This document shows positions 42,788-54,226 of a stretch of 64,000 bases of DNA, piece after piece (positions within the stretch are counted from its first letter, which is position 1; the number at the start of each line of letters is the position of its first letter). The DNA comes from Chthonobacter rhizosphaerae (GTDB lineage: Bacteria > Pseudomonadota > Alphaproteobacteria > Rhizobiales > Pleomorphomonadaceae): NCBI RefSeq assembly GCF_013839525.1, contig NZ_JACDIS010000003.1, forward strand, positions 124,001 through 188,000, read 5' to 3'. The position numbers and the translations under genes were made by a program. The notes under the pieces were generated by a model. The model was not told the DNA's origin and made no database searches. It saw only the letters and a program-made list of their open reading frames with translations.

Positions 42788-44122
42788 TCAACCCCGCCCC
42801 AGCGTCTCGCCGAACCGCACCGGCCGGCCGGCGCTCGGCCCGGTGAGGTCGCCCTCCCACATCACGCGGTTGCCGCGCACGATGGTGCCCACCGGCCAGC
42901 CGGTCACCGTCACGCCGTCGTAGGGCGTCCAGGCGGAGCGCGAGGCGATCCAGCCGTTGGTGATCGTCTGCCGCCGCTTCAGGTCCACCACCGTCAGGTC
43001 CGCGTCGTAGCCGACCGCGATCCGCCCCTTGCCGGCGATGCCGAACAGGCGCGCCGGGCCGGCGCTCGTCATGTCGACGAAGCGCTCGATCGTCAGCCGC
43101 CCGGCGTTCACGTGGTCCAGCATCACCGGCACCAGGGTCTGCACGCCGGTCATGCCCGACGGGCTGTCCGGATAGGGCTTGGCCTTCTCCTCCAGCGTAT
43201 GCGGCGCGTGGTCGGAGCCGAGGATGTCGGCGACGCCCTGCGACACGCCCCACCAGATCCGCTCCCGGTGCGCGGCCGAGCGCACGGGCGGGTTCATCTG
43301 CACCAGGGTGCCGAGCCGGCCATAGGCCTCGTCGGTCAGCGTCAGGTGGTGCGGCGTCACCTCGCAGGAGGCCACGTCCTTGTGGTCCTTCAGGAAGTCC
43401 ATCTCGTCGCCGGTGGAGATGTGGAGCACGTGGATGCGCGCCCCCGTCTCCCGGGCGATCCGCACCAGCCGCTCGGTGCACCGGAGCGCCGCCACCGCGT
43501 CGCGCCAAACCGGATGGGACGACGGATCGCCCGGCACCCTCAGGTCCTTGCGCTCGCGCAGGCGGAACTCGTCCTCCGAGTGGAAGGCCGCGCGCCGGCG
43601 CGTCGCCGACAGGATGGCGGCGACGCCCGCGTCGTCCTCCACCAGGAGGTCGCCCGTGGACGAGCCCATGAACACCTTGATGCCCGCCGCCCCCGGCAGC
43701 CGCTCCAGCTCCGGGATGTCCGCCACGGTCTGCCGGGTGCCGCCCACCCAGAAGGCGAAGTCGCAGTGCATCCGGTCGGTGCCGGCGGCCACCTTCTCGG
43801 CCAGCCGCTCGGCCGTGGTGGTCAGCGGGTTGGTGTTCGGCATCTCGAACACGGCCGTCACGCCGCCCATCACGGCGGCGCGGGAGCCGGTCTCCAGGTC
43901 CTCCTTGTGGGTGGCGCCCGGCTCGCGGAAGTGCACCTGGGTGTCGATCACCCCCGGCAGCACGTGCAGCCCGGTGGCGTCGATCACCTCGCCCGCGGCC
44001 GCCGCGTCCAGGCTGCCGAGCGCAGCGATCCGTCCGCCCCGGATGCCGACGTCGCGCACGCCGACGCCGTCCTGGTTCACCACGGTGCCATTCTTCAGGA
44101 TGAGATCGAAGGTGTCCGACAT
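42788..44122 (-). CDS. Dihydroorotase-like amidohydrolase lacking the first metal His
   Basis: A 444-residue cyclic amidohydrolase (COG0044). It retains IKVFMGSSTG with the carbamylatable Lys, two His segments (HVLHISTGDEMDFL and CEVTPHHLTL) and the catalytic DHAPH in GSDHAPHTLEEK. The canonical DxHxH at the start of the barrel reads DTQVHFREPG, so Gln replaces the first metal ligand. I have the impression this variant recurs in alphaproteobacteria. It is annotated as dihydroorotase by similarity; its activity may differ, and a standard pyrC is not in the window. Confidence 0.88.
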   Translation of the reverse strand: MSDTFDLILKNGTVVNQDGVGVRDVGIRGGRIAALGSLDAAAAGEVIDATGLHVLPGVIDTQVHFREPGATHKEDLETGSRAAVMGGVTAVFEMPNTNPLTTTAERLAEKVAAGTDRMHCDFAFWVGGTRQTVADIPELERLPGAAGIKVFMGSSTGDLLVEDDAGVAAILSATRRRAAFHSEDEFRLRERKDLRVPGDPSSHPVWRDAVAALRCTERLVRIARETGARIHVLHISTGDEMDFLKDHKDVASCEVTPHHLTLTDEAYGRLGTLVQMNPPVRSAAHRERIWWGVSQGVADILGSDHAPHTLEEKAKPYPDSPSGMTGVQTLVPVMLDHVNAGRLTIERFVDMTSAGPARLFGIAGKGRIAVGYDADLTVVDLKRRQTITNGWIASRSAWTPYDGVTVTGWPVGTIVRGNRVMWEGDLTGPSAGRPVRFGETLGRG

Positions 44123-44215
44123 GGAAAGCTCCCGGCCGCCTCAAGGCATCGCCGCCTTATAGCGACAGGGCCGCCGCCGTGCGACAGCAAACGGCCGGGA
44201 CCGGATCTGCGACAT

Positions 44216-44265
44216 CCTTCCCCTTAGGGGAAGGTGGCCGGCGCAGCCGGCCGGAAGGGGTCGTC
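44216..44265. repeat. Family B palindromic element
   Basis: CCTTCCCCT-T-AGGGGAAGG (44216-44234) is followed by GGCCGGCGCAGCCGGCC and GGAAGGGGTCGTC, matching the units at 9545, 25213 and 25496. It lies in the 308-bp gap between the dihydroorotase-like gene and ygfZ; the rest of the gap has no supported gene. Confidence 0.75.
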
Positions 44266-44430
44266 TCCCTTTTCCGATCGAATTGTGCGCCCCACGAACC
44301 TCCGCCCGCCCCCCGTCGCCGCTCTCCGACGCCGTCGCCCTCCGGCCTCCCGCTTGCCCGGCCGCTCCCGGGCGGCTACTTCAAGGGAACCCTCCTGTTC
44401 CGAAGCCCGCTTGCCAGAGGAGCCGCCGAC

Positions 44431-45306
44431 ATGACCGGCGCTTTCGTCGCGGACCTGTCCTCCCGGTCGGTCCTCAGCATCACCGGCGCCGACGCCGCCG
44501 CCCTCCTCGACCGGCTCGTCACCACCGACACGGACGGCGCGACCGACGAGGCCGCCGCCTACGCCGCCCTGCTGACGCCCCAGGGCAAGGTCCTCGCCGA
44601 CTTCCTGATGGTGCGGATCGACGGCGGCTTTCTCCTCGACGTGCCGAAGGCCGCCGCGGCGGACCTCGTCAAGCGCTTCACCCTCTACAAGCTCCGCGCC
44701 GCCGTCACGGTCGCCGACGTCACCGCCGACATCGCGGTGCGCGCCGTCTGGAGCGACGGCGCGCCGCCGGCCGGTCCGGGCCGGATCGTCCGCGACCCGC
44801 GGGTGGACGGCCTCGGCTGGCGCGCCTACGGCCCCCGCGCCGCCCCGCCCGACCTTGCCGCCACCCTCGCCGACGAGGCCGCCTGGCAGGCCCACCGCAC
44901 CCGTCTCGCGGTGCCGGAGGCCGGGATCGACTTCGCCCTCGGCGACCCCTTCCCGCACGACATCGCCCTCGACCAGCTTCACGGCGTGGACTTCAGGAAG
45001 GGCTGCTACGTGGGCCAGGAGGTGGTCAGCCGCATGCAGCACCGCTCCACCGCCCGCCGCCGGCCGGTCGTGGTGACGGCCGACGCTCCCCTGCCCACCA
45101 CCGGCGGCGAGATCACCGCCGCCGGCCGCCCCGTCGGCGGCCTCGGCTCGGTGGACGGCGCGGCGGGCCTCGCCATCGTGCGGCTCGACCGGGTGAAGGA
45201 CGCCATGGACGCGGGCGCTCCCGTCCTCGTCGGCGACGTGCCGGTCCGCATCGCCCTGCCCGCCTGGGCGGGCTACGGCTGGCCGGCGGGCGGCGAGGCG
45301 GAATGA
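44431..45306 (+). CDS. ygfZ: Folate-binding iron-sulfur repair protein YgfZ
   Basis: A 291-residue tetrahydrofolate-binding protein with the GcvT-like fold and the invariant motif KGCYVGQEV near residue 192. The N-terminal part has DRLVTTDTDGAT and LLTPQGKVLADFLM, and the C-terminal barrel covers about residues 220-285. It helps repair or maintain certain iron-sulfur enzymes. AGAGGAG precedes the ATG at 44431. Its stop overlaps the HD hydrolase start by 4 bp (ATGA). Confidence 0.94.
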   Translation: MTGAFVADLSSRSVLSITGADAAALLDRLVTTDTDGATDEAAAYAALLTPQGKVLADFLMVRIDGGFLLDVPKAAAADLVKRFTLYKLRAAVTVADVTADIAVRAVWSDGAPPAGPGRIVRDPRVDGLGWRAYGPRAAPPDLAATLADEAAWQAHRTRLAVPEAGIDFALGDPFPHDIALDQLHGVDFRKGCYVGQEVVSRMQHRSTARRRPVVVTADAPLPTTGGEITAAGRPVGGLGSVDGAAGLAIVRLDRVKDAMDAGAPVLVGDVPVRIALPAWAGYGWPAGGEAE

Positions 45307-45929
45307 GCCGGGCCGCCGAGCGGGATGCCGCGCGCGCCTGGCAGCGCATGTTGTCCGGCCGCCGGCTCGACCTCCTCGATCCCTCGCCCCTCGATGTGGA
45401 GATCGGCGACATCGCCCACGGCCTCGCCAGGGTGGCCCGCTGGAACGGCCAGACCGTGGGCGACCACGCCTTCTCGGTCGCCCAGCATTCCCTGCTGGTG
45501 GAGGACGTCGCCGGCCTGATAGCCCCCGCCCTCTCCCCGCGCGAGCGGCTGACGGTCCTTCTCCACGATGCCCCCGAATATGTGATCGGCGACATGATTT
45601 CGCCCTTCAAGGCGGTCATGGGCGGCGCCTACAAGACCGTGGAGGCCCGGCTCGCCGGCGCCATCCACCAGCGCTTCGGCCTGCCGGCCGAGACGCCGGA
45701 GAAGCTGAGGCTCCTCACCAAGAAGGCCGACCGAATCGCCGCCTATTTCGAGGCGGTGGAGCTCGCCGGCTTCTCCGACCAGGAGGCGCGCAAGGTCTTC
45801 GGCGTGCCGCGCGGCATCGGCCGTCAGACCCCGGAAGGCCCGCGCCTCGGCCTTTCGCCCTGGCCGACGCCGGAGGCGCAGGACCGCTTCCTGGAGCGGT
45901 TCGCCGCCATCGAACGCTTCTGCGGATGA
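45303..45929 (+). CDS. HD-domain hydrolase (YfbR-like)
   Basis: A 208-residue HD-superfamily protein with GDHAFSVAQHSLLVED and LLHDAPEYVIGDMISPFK, which carries the HD metal pair, followed by ADRIAAYFEAVELAGF. The family includes 5'-deoxynucleotidases and other phosphohydrolases. The ATG overlaps the ygfZ stop, so the two are co-translated. The phosphatase and nadQ genes lie downstream on the same strand after a 94-bp gap. The substrate is not determined. Confidence 0.88.
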   Translation: MSRAAERDAARAWQRMLSGRRLDLLDPSPLDVEIGDIAHGLARVARWNGQTVGDHAFSVAQHSLLVEDVAGLIAPALSPRERLTVLLHDAPEYVIGDMISPFKAVMGGAYKTVEARLAGAIHQRFGLPAETPEKLRLLTKKADRIAAYFEAVELAGFSDQEARKVFGVPRGIGRQTPEGPRLGLSPWPTPEAQDRFLERFAAIERFCG

Positions 45930-46023
45930 CGGCTTCGCCTATTGAGGCTAGTGCAAGCGTCCCGCTGTCGGTGGTATCCAAGTCGCGCGGCCGCCTCGTT
46001 CGGCCCCATCCGGAGCATGTGTC

Positions 46024-46560
46024 ATGATTCACGTCTGTTCACTCGCAAGGCTGGAAGAGACCGTGACCCGGACCGGCGCCCGCAAGGTGGTGTCGCTCGT
46101 CAACTTCGGCACGCCCATGCGGCTGCCGGCCTCCATCGCCCATGACGACCACCTGTTCCTGGCCATGAACGACATCGTCGAGGTGGCGCCCGGCCTCATC
46201 ACGCCCGGCCACCAGCACGTCGCCGCCCTGTTCGAGTGGGTGGCCGCATGGGATCGGTCCGCGCCGCTCGTCATCCACTGCTACGCCGGCATCTCGCGCT
46301 CCACCGCCGCGGCCTATTCCACGGTCTGCGCCCTCAACCCGGACATGGACGAGGAGCAGCTGGCGCTCGATCTGCGCCGCCTCGCGCCCTCCGCCACCCC
46401 GAACGCCCGCATCGTCGCCATCGCGGACGAGATCCTCGGCCGCGGCGGCCGGATGGTCCGGGCCGTGGAGGCGATCGGCCGCGGGGCGGACGCGTTCGAG
46501 GGCACGCCCTTCGAACTGCCGCTCGCCCGGGTGGCCGCGGCGGTCCAGGCGACATCGTGA
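46024..46560 (+). CDS. Tyrosine-phosphatase-like protein
   Basis: A 178-residue phosphatase of the dual-specificity/PTP class. The signature HCYAGISRST places the nucleophile at C86 and the phosphate-binding Arg at R92 (Cx5R). The N-terminal segment ARKVVSLVNFGTPM supplies strands of the fold, and FLAMNDIVEV contains an Asp that could act as general acid. Its GTGA overlap with the next gene ties it to nadQ. The substrate (protein or small phosphate ester) is unknown. Confidence 0.88.
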   Translation: MIHVCSLARLEETVTRTGARKVVSLVNFGTPMRLPASIAHDDHLFLAMNDIVEVAPGLITPGHQHVAALFEWVAAWDRSAPLVIHCYAGISRSTAAAYSTVCALNPDMDEEQLALDLRRLAPSATPNARIVAIADEILGRGGRMVRAVEAIGRGADAFEGTPFELPLARVAAAVQATS

Positions 46561-47528
46561 ACGAGCATCCGAAGTCCATGGCCGAGCATCGCCGAACGGC
46601 AATCGAAATCGGGCTGAACGCGGCCATCGTGGCGGTGGAGAGCGGCATTCCGCGCGTCTACACCGTCCCCGGCGAGGCGCCCGCCCTCCCCTTCGGACCG
46701 TTCGACCCGGTCGTCCACCGCACCCTGGAGATCGGCCTCAGGGCCTGGGTGGAGGAGCAGACGGGCCTCGAGCTCGACTATGTGGAACAGCTCTACACCT
46801 TCGGCGACCGGGGCCGCCTCGCCCCGCCCGGCGGCGCGGAGCCCCACGTCGTCTCCGTCGGCTACCTGGCGCTGACCCGCCTCCTGGAGCGCGGCGCGGC
46901 CGAGAACTGGCTGGCGTGGTACGATTTCTTCCCCTGGGAGGACTGGCGCGACGGCCGCCCGGACATCCTCGACCGGGAGATCCTGCCGGCGCTCGACGCC
47001 TTCGTGGCCGAGCCGCCGCCGCCCGACGCCCCCATCCGCCCGCTCGACCGGGTCGAGCGGGTCCGGCTCGCCTTCGGCACCGGCGGCTCGCCCTGGGACG
47101 AGGAGAAAGCGCTGGAGCGCTATGAGCTCCTCTACGAGGCCGGCCTCGTCGCCGAGGCCGTCGCCGACGGCCGGCCGGTCCGCCCGTGGGCGGCGCGCTT
47201 CGTGGGCCGCGCCATGCGCCACGACCACCGCCGCATCCTGGCGACCGCGATCTCGCGCCTCCGGGCCAAGATCAAGTACCGCCCGGTGGTGTTCGAGCTG
47301 ATGCCGCCCAACTTCACGCTGACGGCCCTCCAGGGCACCGTGGAAGCCATCTCCGGCCGCCACCTCCACAAGCAGAACTTCCGCCGTCTCGTGGAGACCG
47401 GCGCCCTCGTGGAGCCCACCGGCGCCAGCACCGACCGCACCGGCGGCCGCCCCGCCCAACTCTTCCGCTTCCGCCGCGAAGTCCTCCGCGAACGCCCCGC
47501 CCCCGGCGTCCGGGTCGGCGCAAGGTAG
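46557..47528 (+). CDS. nadQ: NadQ-type regulator of NAD synthesis (COG4111)
   Basis: A 323-residue protein of the alphaproteobacterial COG4111 family, which comparative genomics has proposed as NadQ, a NAD-biosynthesis regulator. Residues 1-150 form a NUDIX-like domain (RVYTVPGEAPALPFGPFDP, EEQTGLELDYVEQLYTFGD) without the complete catalytic box, suggesting ligand sensing. Residues about 200-315 form a winged-helix DNA-binding domain (AISRLRAKIKYRPVVFEL, GTVEAISGRHLHKQNFRR, STDRTGGRPAQLFRF). The GTG overlaps the phosphatase stop. Its likely targets are the nadABC operators at 54786-54880. Confidence 0.85.
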   Translation: MNEHPKSMAEHRRTAIEIGLNAAIVAVESGIPRVYTVPGEAPALPFGPFDPVVHRTLEIGLRAWVEEQTGLELDYVEQLYTFGDRGRLAPPGGAEPHVVSVGYLALTRLLERGAAENWLAWYDFFPWEDWRDGRPDILDREILPALDAFVAEPPPPDAPIRPLDRVERVRLAFGTGGSPWDEEKALERYELLYEAGLVAEAVADGRPVRPWAARFVGRAMRHDHRRILATAISRLRAKIKYRPVVFELMPPNFTLTALQGTVEAISGRHLHKQNFRRLVETGALVEPTGASTDRTGGRPAQLFRFRREVLRERPAPGVRVGAR

Positions 47529-47554
47529 CACCCGGCGCCGCGCGATCCCGACAC

Positions 47555-47714
47555 CGTCACCCCGCAAACGCCGGGCTACAACCGACCGTCGAAAACCCGC
47601 CACCCCCGTCAACGTCACCCCGGCGAACGCCGGGGCCCAACCGACCGTCGCAAACCCGCCAACGCTCCACATGCCCCCGCCGTCGGCTGGATCCCGGCTT
47701 TCGCCGGGATGACG
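47555..47714. repeat. Family C repeats, two direct and one inverted
   Basis: CGTCACCCCG units at 47555 and 47613, each followed by ACCGACCGTCG, and an inverted GGATCCCGGCTTTCGCCGGG copy ending at 47714 fold as in 19963-20064. They separate nadQ from ppdK. The unit sequence is the same as in the 53.8-54.6 kb array. Confidence 0.8.
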
Positions 47715-47933
47715 GATGAGGACGGCCGGGTGCCCCTCCGATACCGACTGCCGACCCCCGACTGCCGAACCCCGACTGCCGCCCCTACTCCCTACTGCCT
47801 ACTCCCTACTCCCTCCCCCCTCCCCCCCTGCCCCAATCCCCATCGTCTTTCCGACCTATCGACAAGCCCGCCTCCAATCGTCACGGTGGCGCGGCTGGAC
47901 ACGGATCCAGCGGGTCAGAAGACGGGCAGCGGC
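47715..47933. other. Short-period pyrimidine-rich repeats upstream of ppdK
   Basis: From about 47740 to 47830 the plus strand carries CCGACTGCCGACC-type units three times, followed by TACTCCC units and a C-rich run. No gene is supported; the ppdK promoter should lie in or near this stretch. This simple-sequence DNA could be length-variable. Confidence 0.45.
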
Positions 47934-50590
<2,657 letters not shown>

Positions 50591-50594
<4 letters not shown>

Positions 50595-51559
50595 CGGACA
50601 CGCGGGATCGCACCATGGACAGGCCGGCGCCGCTCGACCTCACCGCCATCCGGGCCGGCGGCAAGCCCGCCGTCGCCCGCGCCCTCGCGGCCGTGGAGAC
50701 GACCGGCGGCACGCTTCGCCACGCCGCGCTTCTCGACGCCTGCGTGGCCGGGCCGGGCGGCCACGTGCTCGGCCTCACCGGCCCGCCGGGCGTCGGCAAG
50801 TCCACGCTCACCAACGCCCTCGTCCGGCGCATCCGCGAGCGCGGCGAGAGCCTCGGCGTCGTCGCGGTGGACCCGTCGTCGCGGGTCACCCGCGGCGCCC
50901 TCCTCGGCGACCGCACCCGCCTGAAGACCGACCCGGACGACCGCCGGATCTTCGTGCGCTCCATGGCGGCCCGCGACCGGCTCGGCGGCCTCTCCGACCA
51001 CGCGGTCGGCGCCGTCGCCCTCATGCAGGCGGTCTACGACCGGGTGATCGTGGAAAGCGTCGGCATCGGCCAGTCCGAGGCCGACGTCGCCACCGTGGCC
51101 GACACGGTGGTGCTCTGCATCCAGCCCGGCTCCGGCGACAGCCTCCAGTTCATGAAGGCCGGCGTCATGGAAATCCCCGACATCGTGGTGGTCACCAAGG
51201 CCGACATGGGCGCCGCCGCCCGCCGGGCGGTCGCCGACGTCCAGGGCGCGCTGTCCCTCTCCGTTCGGCCCGCAGACGCCTGGATGCCCCCGGTGCTCGC
51301 CCTCTCGTCCGCCACCGGCGAGGGCATGGACTCGCTCCTCGACGCCGTGGAGGCCCATCGGGCCTGGTCCGGCGCGCCCGGCCGCGCCGCCGCGTCCCGC
51401 TCCGCCCGTCACCGGCACTGGGTCGCCGACGCCGTCAAGGTCGCGTTCGGAACGCGCGGCCTCGCGGCGGTGGATCCGGACGCGGCGCTCGCGGCGGAAG
51501 GCGGACCGTTCGCCGCCATCGCGCGCCTGACCGCATCGTTATCAGAAAGATTACCATGA
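50591..51559 (+). CDS. meaB: Methylmalonyl-CoA mutase-associated GTPase MeaB
   Basis: A 322-residue MeaB/ArgK G-protein. The P-loop GPPGVGKST lies near residues 64-72, with VAVDPSSRVTRGALLGDRTR, a Mg-binding ESVGIGQSE, and VVTKADMG as the G4 motif. It loads and protects adenosylcobalamin-dependent mutases, so the cell probably uses a methylmalonyl-CoA or ethylmalonyl-CoA type pathway. The GTG overlaps ppdK; an ATG at 50615 is an alternative. The mutase genes are not in this window. Confidence 0.95.
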
Positions 51560-51639
51560 CCTCACGCGTCATGGTCCCGGTGGAAAGTGGTTTACCTCCG
51601 ATGCCTTACTGTCCCTCCAGCGGTTGCTGGGGGTCGGTC

Positions 51640-52446
51640 GTGCTGGACATCGAGTTTCGGGATCTGCATTGGCGCGTTCTCATCGCGGATGACAGCCGGG
51701 CTGCGACCCGGGCCATCCGGAGCGCCATCGAGGCGTTCCAGATCAAGACCGAGATCGTCGAGGTGGAGACCGGCGCGGCCTGCATGGCGGCGCTCGCCTC
51801 CAACAGCTTCGACATCGCCTTCGTGGACGTCATCTTCCCGGACATCAGCGGCATCGAGGCGCTCACCGTCGCCCGCGAGGGCGGCATCAGGACCTTCGTG
51901 GCCCTCGTCAGCGCCTATTCGACCCCGGAGAACATCCGCATCGCCCGGGCTCTGAACGCCTACGACTTCCTGCCGAAGCCCTTCGCCGAGGGAGACGTGC
52001 TCCGGGTGCTCGACACCTTCGCGCTCATCTCGCAGAAGCGGCGCCTGCTCCTCGTCGACGACAGCGGCACCGCGCGCCGCCTGATCAGCCGAATCCTCGG
52101 CCGAAGCCTCTTCAACTTCGACGTCCTGGAGGCGGAGGACGCGGTGTCCGGGTTCGAGCTCTTCGTCCGCGAGCGGCCGGACATCTGCATGCTCGACCTC
52201 AACCTCGGCGCCCTCGACGGCGTCGGCGCCTACCGGATCTACCGGGCGCACCGCCCGGGCGCGCGCCTCGTGCTCATCTCCGGCGACGGCGAGAGCCTCG
52301 CCCGCTCGGGCGCCACCCACATCCTGAAGAAGCCGTTCGGCGAGGCCGCGGTGGACGACCTCATGCACCGCATCCTCGGCCTGCCGCTGCCCTATTCGTT
52401 CGAGCGCGCCGAGGGCCTCGACGTCATTCCGCCGGTGCGAGCCTAG
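51640..52446 (+). CDS. Double receiver-domain response regulator
   Basis: About 268 residues with two CheY-like receivers and no output domain. Receiver 1 has VLIADDS, phospho-Asp D63 in FVDVIFPD, VSAYST and LPKPF. Receiver 2 has LLLVDDSGTARRL, D186 in CMLDLNLGALDG, LISGDG and KKPF. Both keep the conserved Asp, Ser/Thr and Lys. It is probably a phosphorelay shuttle or scaffold. The chosen GTG fits the domain start; an ATG at 51556 overlapping the meaB stop would add 28 residues. It overlaps the convergent MFS gene by 23 bp. Confidence 0.87.
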   Translation: MLDIEFRDLHWRVLIADDSRAATRAIRSAIEAFQIKTEIVEVETGAACMAALASNSFDIAFVDVIFPDISGIEALTVAREGGIRTFVALVSAYSTPENIRIARALNAYDFLPKPFAEGDVLRVLDTFALISQKRRLLLVDDSGTARRLISRILGRSLFNFDVLEAEDAVSGFELFVRERPDICMLDLNLGALDGVGAYRIYRAHRPGARLVLISGDGESLARSGATHILKKPFGEAAVDDLMHRILGLPLPYSFERAEGLDVIPPVRA

Positions 52447-53659
52447 CCACCGGCCGCTCCACGATCGGCAGGTGCACGATCCCGGCGAAGACGCCGAGGA
52501 AGACGCCGAGCAGCCAGACCCCGTCGTAGCTGCCCGTGGTGTCGTAGAGCCTGCCGCCCAGCCAGACGCCCAGGAACGCGCCCACCTGGTGGGAGAAGAA
52601 CACGAAGCCGGACAGCATGGCGATGTAGCGGGTGCCGAACATCACGCCCACGAGGCCCTGGGTCGGCGGCACGGTGGAGAGCCACAGGAGGCCCGCCGCC
52701 GCCGCGAACAGCACCACCGTGGTGGACGAGGTCGGCAGGATCCAGAACAGCCCGTAGGCGACCGCCCGGCCGAAGTAGATCACCGACAGCACCCAGCGCT
52801 TGGGATAGATGCCCGACAGCCGCCCCGCCGCCAGCGAGCCCACCACGTTGAACGCCCCGATCAGCCCGATCGCCCAGGCGCCCCACGAGGGATCCAGCCC
52901 CTGGTCCACGATGTAGGGCGGCAGGTGGGTGGTCACGAAGGCCACGTGGAAGCCGCACACGAAGAAGCCGGCCACCAGCAGCCAGTAGGACCGGTGGCCG
53001 AACGCCTCGCCCAGCGCCTCCCGGATCGTCTGGTCGCGCCCGCCGACCCCGCCCGTCGGCGCCGGCTTGCCCTTCAGCGGAATGGCGAGCAGCGGCACCA
53101 CGACCAGGCTGGCCGCCAGCATCAGGAGGGCGTTCTGATAGCCGTAGGCGTCGATGAAACCGAGCCCGAGCGGCGCGAACAGCAGCTGGCCCATGGACCC
53201 CGCCGCCGTGCCGAGCCCGTAGGCGAGGCTGCGCATGCTCTCCGGCAGGAGCCGGGCGAAGGCGGCCAGCACCATGAAGAAGGCCGAGCCGGCGATGCCG
53301 AGCCCCAGGAGCACGCCGGCGGTGAACTGCAGCGTCACCGGATCGGTGGTCTGCGCCATCAGGACGAGCGAGAGCGCGTAGAGCGCGGCTCCGGAGGAGA
53401 GCACCCGCCAGGTGCCGAACCGGTCCGCGATCATCCCTGCGAACGGCTGTCCCATGCCCCAGAGCAGGTTCTGCAACGCGATCGCGAGCGCGAACGTCTC
53501 CCGGCTCCATCCGTTCTCGCTCGTCATGGGCGTCAGGAAGAAGCCCATGGTGGACCGCGGCCCGAAGGTCAGGATGGCGATGAGGCAGCCGCAGACGAGC
53601 ACGACCGACGCGGGCACCGCCGCCCGGGCGCCCGGTGAACCGGCACTGGTGGAAGACAT
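52424..53659 (-). CDS. MFS transporter (OFA-like)
   Basis: A 411-residue major facilitator with twelve predicted helices. It has PRSTMGFFLTPM and GWSRETFALAIALQNLLWGM, both typical of the OFA/monocarboxylate-type branch, and PFAGMIADRFGTWRV after helix 2. Residues PPTQGLVGVMFGTRYIAMLSG sit near helix 10. An organic-anion or monocarboxylate carrier is plausible, but the substrate is unproven. The ATG at 53659 opens the chain. Its 3' end overlaps that of the response regulator. Confidence 0.9.
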   Translation of the reverse strand: MSSTSAGSPGARAAVPASVVLVCGCLIAILTFGPRSTMGFFLTPMTSENGWSRETFALAIALQNLLWGMGQPFAGMIADRFGTWRVLSSGAALYALSLVLMAQTTDPVTLQFTAGVLLGLGIAGSAFFMVLAAFARLLPESMRSLAYGLGTAAGSMGQLLFAPLGLGFIDAYGYQNALLMLAASLVVVPLLAIPLKGKPAPTGGVGGRDQTIREALGEAFGHRSYWLLVAGFFVCGFHVAFVTTHLPPYIVDQGLDPSWGAWAIGLIGAFNVVGSLAAGRLSGIYPKRWVLSVIYFGRAVAYGLFWILPTSSTTVVLFAAAAGLLWLSTVPPTQGLVGVMFGTRYIAMLSGFVFFSHQVGAFLGVWLGGRLYDTTGSYDGVWLLGVFLGVFAGIVHLPIVERPVARLAPAE

Positions 53660-53831
53660 GAACACACGTTCCGAACTGGCCGCGTCCCGATGCGCGGCGG
53701 TCCGCACCACTCTAGCGGTTCCATTCGCCGGACCAAAATGAAGAGTGGTGATGGATGCAATCACCTATCTTCATGTCCAAGGAAAACCCGCCCCGCTCTC
53801 CCTGATCGTTCCGTCCCCGCCACCCTTTCTC

Positions 53832-54226
53832 GTCATCCCGGCGGACGCCGTGATCCATCCCCACGACCAGCAAGCCGCGCCCGATCCCGTCCCCAAGTCC
53901 CCCCTCTGTCGTCATCCCGGTGAAAACCGGCATCCATCCCCACGTCCAGCAAGCCGCGCCCGATCCCATTCCCACGTCCCCCCTCTGTCGTCATCCCGGT
54001 GAAAACCGGGATCCAACCTCACGTCCAGCAAGCCGCGCCCGATCCCGTCCCCACGTCCCCCCTCTGTCGTCATCCCGGTGAAAACCGGGATCCAACCTCA
54101 CGTCCAGCAAGCCGCGCCCGATCCCATTCCCACGTCCCCCCTCTGTCGCCATCCCGGTGAAAACCGGGATCCAACCTCACGTCCAGCAAGCCGCGCCCGA
54201 TCCCGTCCCCCTCCACCGTCGTGCAA
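53832..54226. repeat. Five tandem 79-bp family C units
   Basis: Units start at 53832, 53911, 53990, 54069 and 54148, an exact 79-bp period. Each begins GTCATCCCGGTGAAAACCGG (first unit diverged) and continues with GTCCAGCAAGCCGCGCCCG. The final unit changes partway. It differs from a CRISPR array because no unique spacers separate the units. This stretch holds no supported gene. Confidence 0.9.

Noticed and set aside
53832-54226. Possible CRISPR array
   Set aside because: The units are contiguous 79-bp repeats with no unique spacers, and no cas genes are present.
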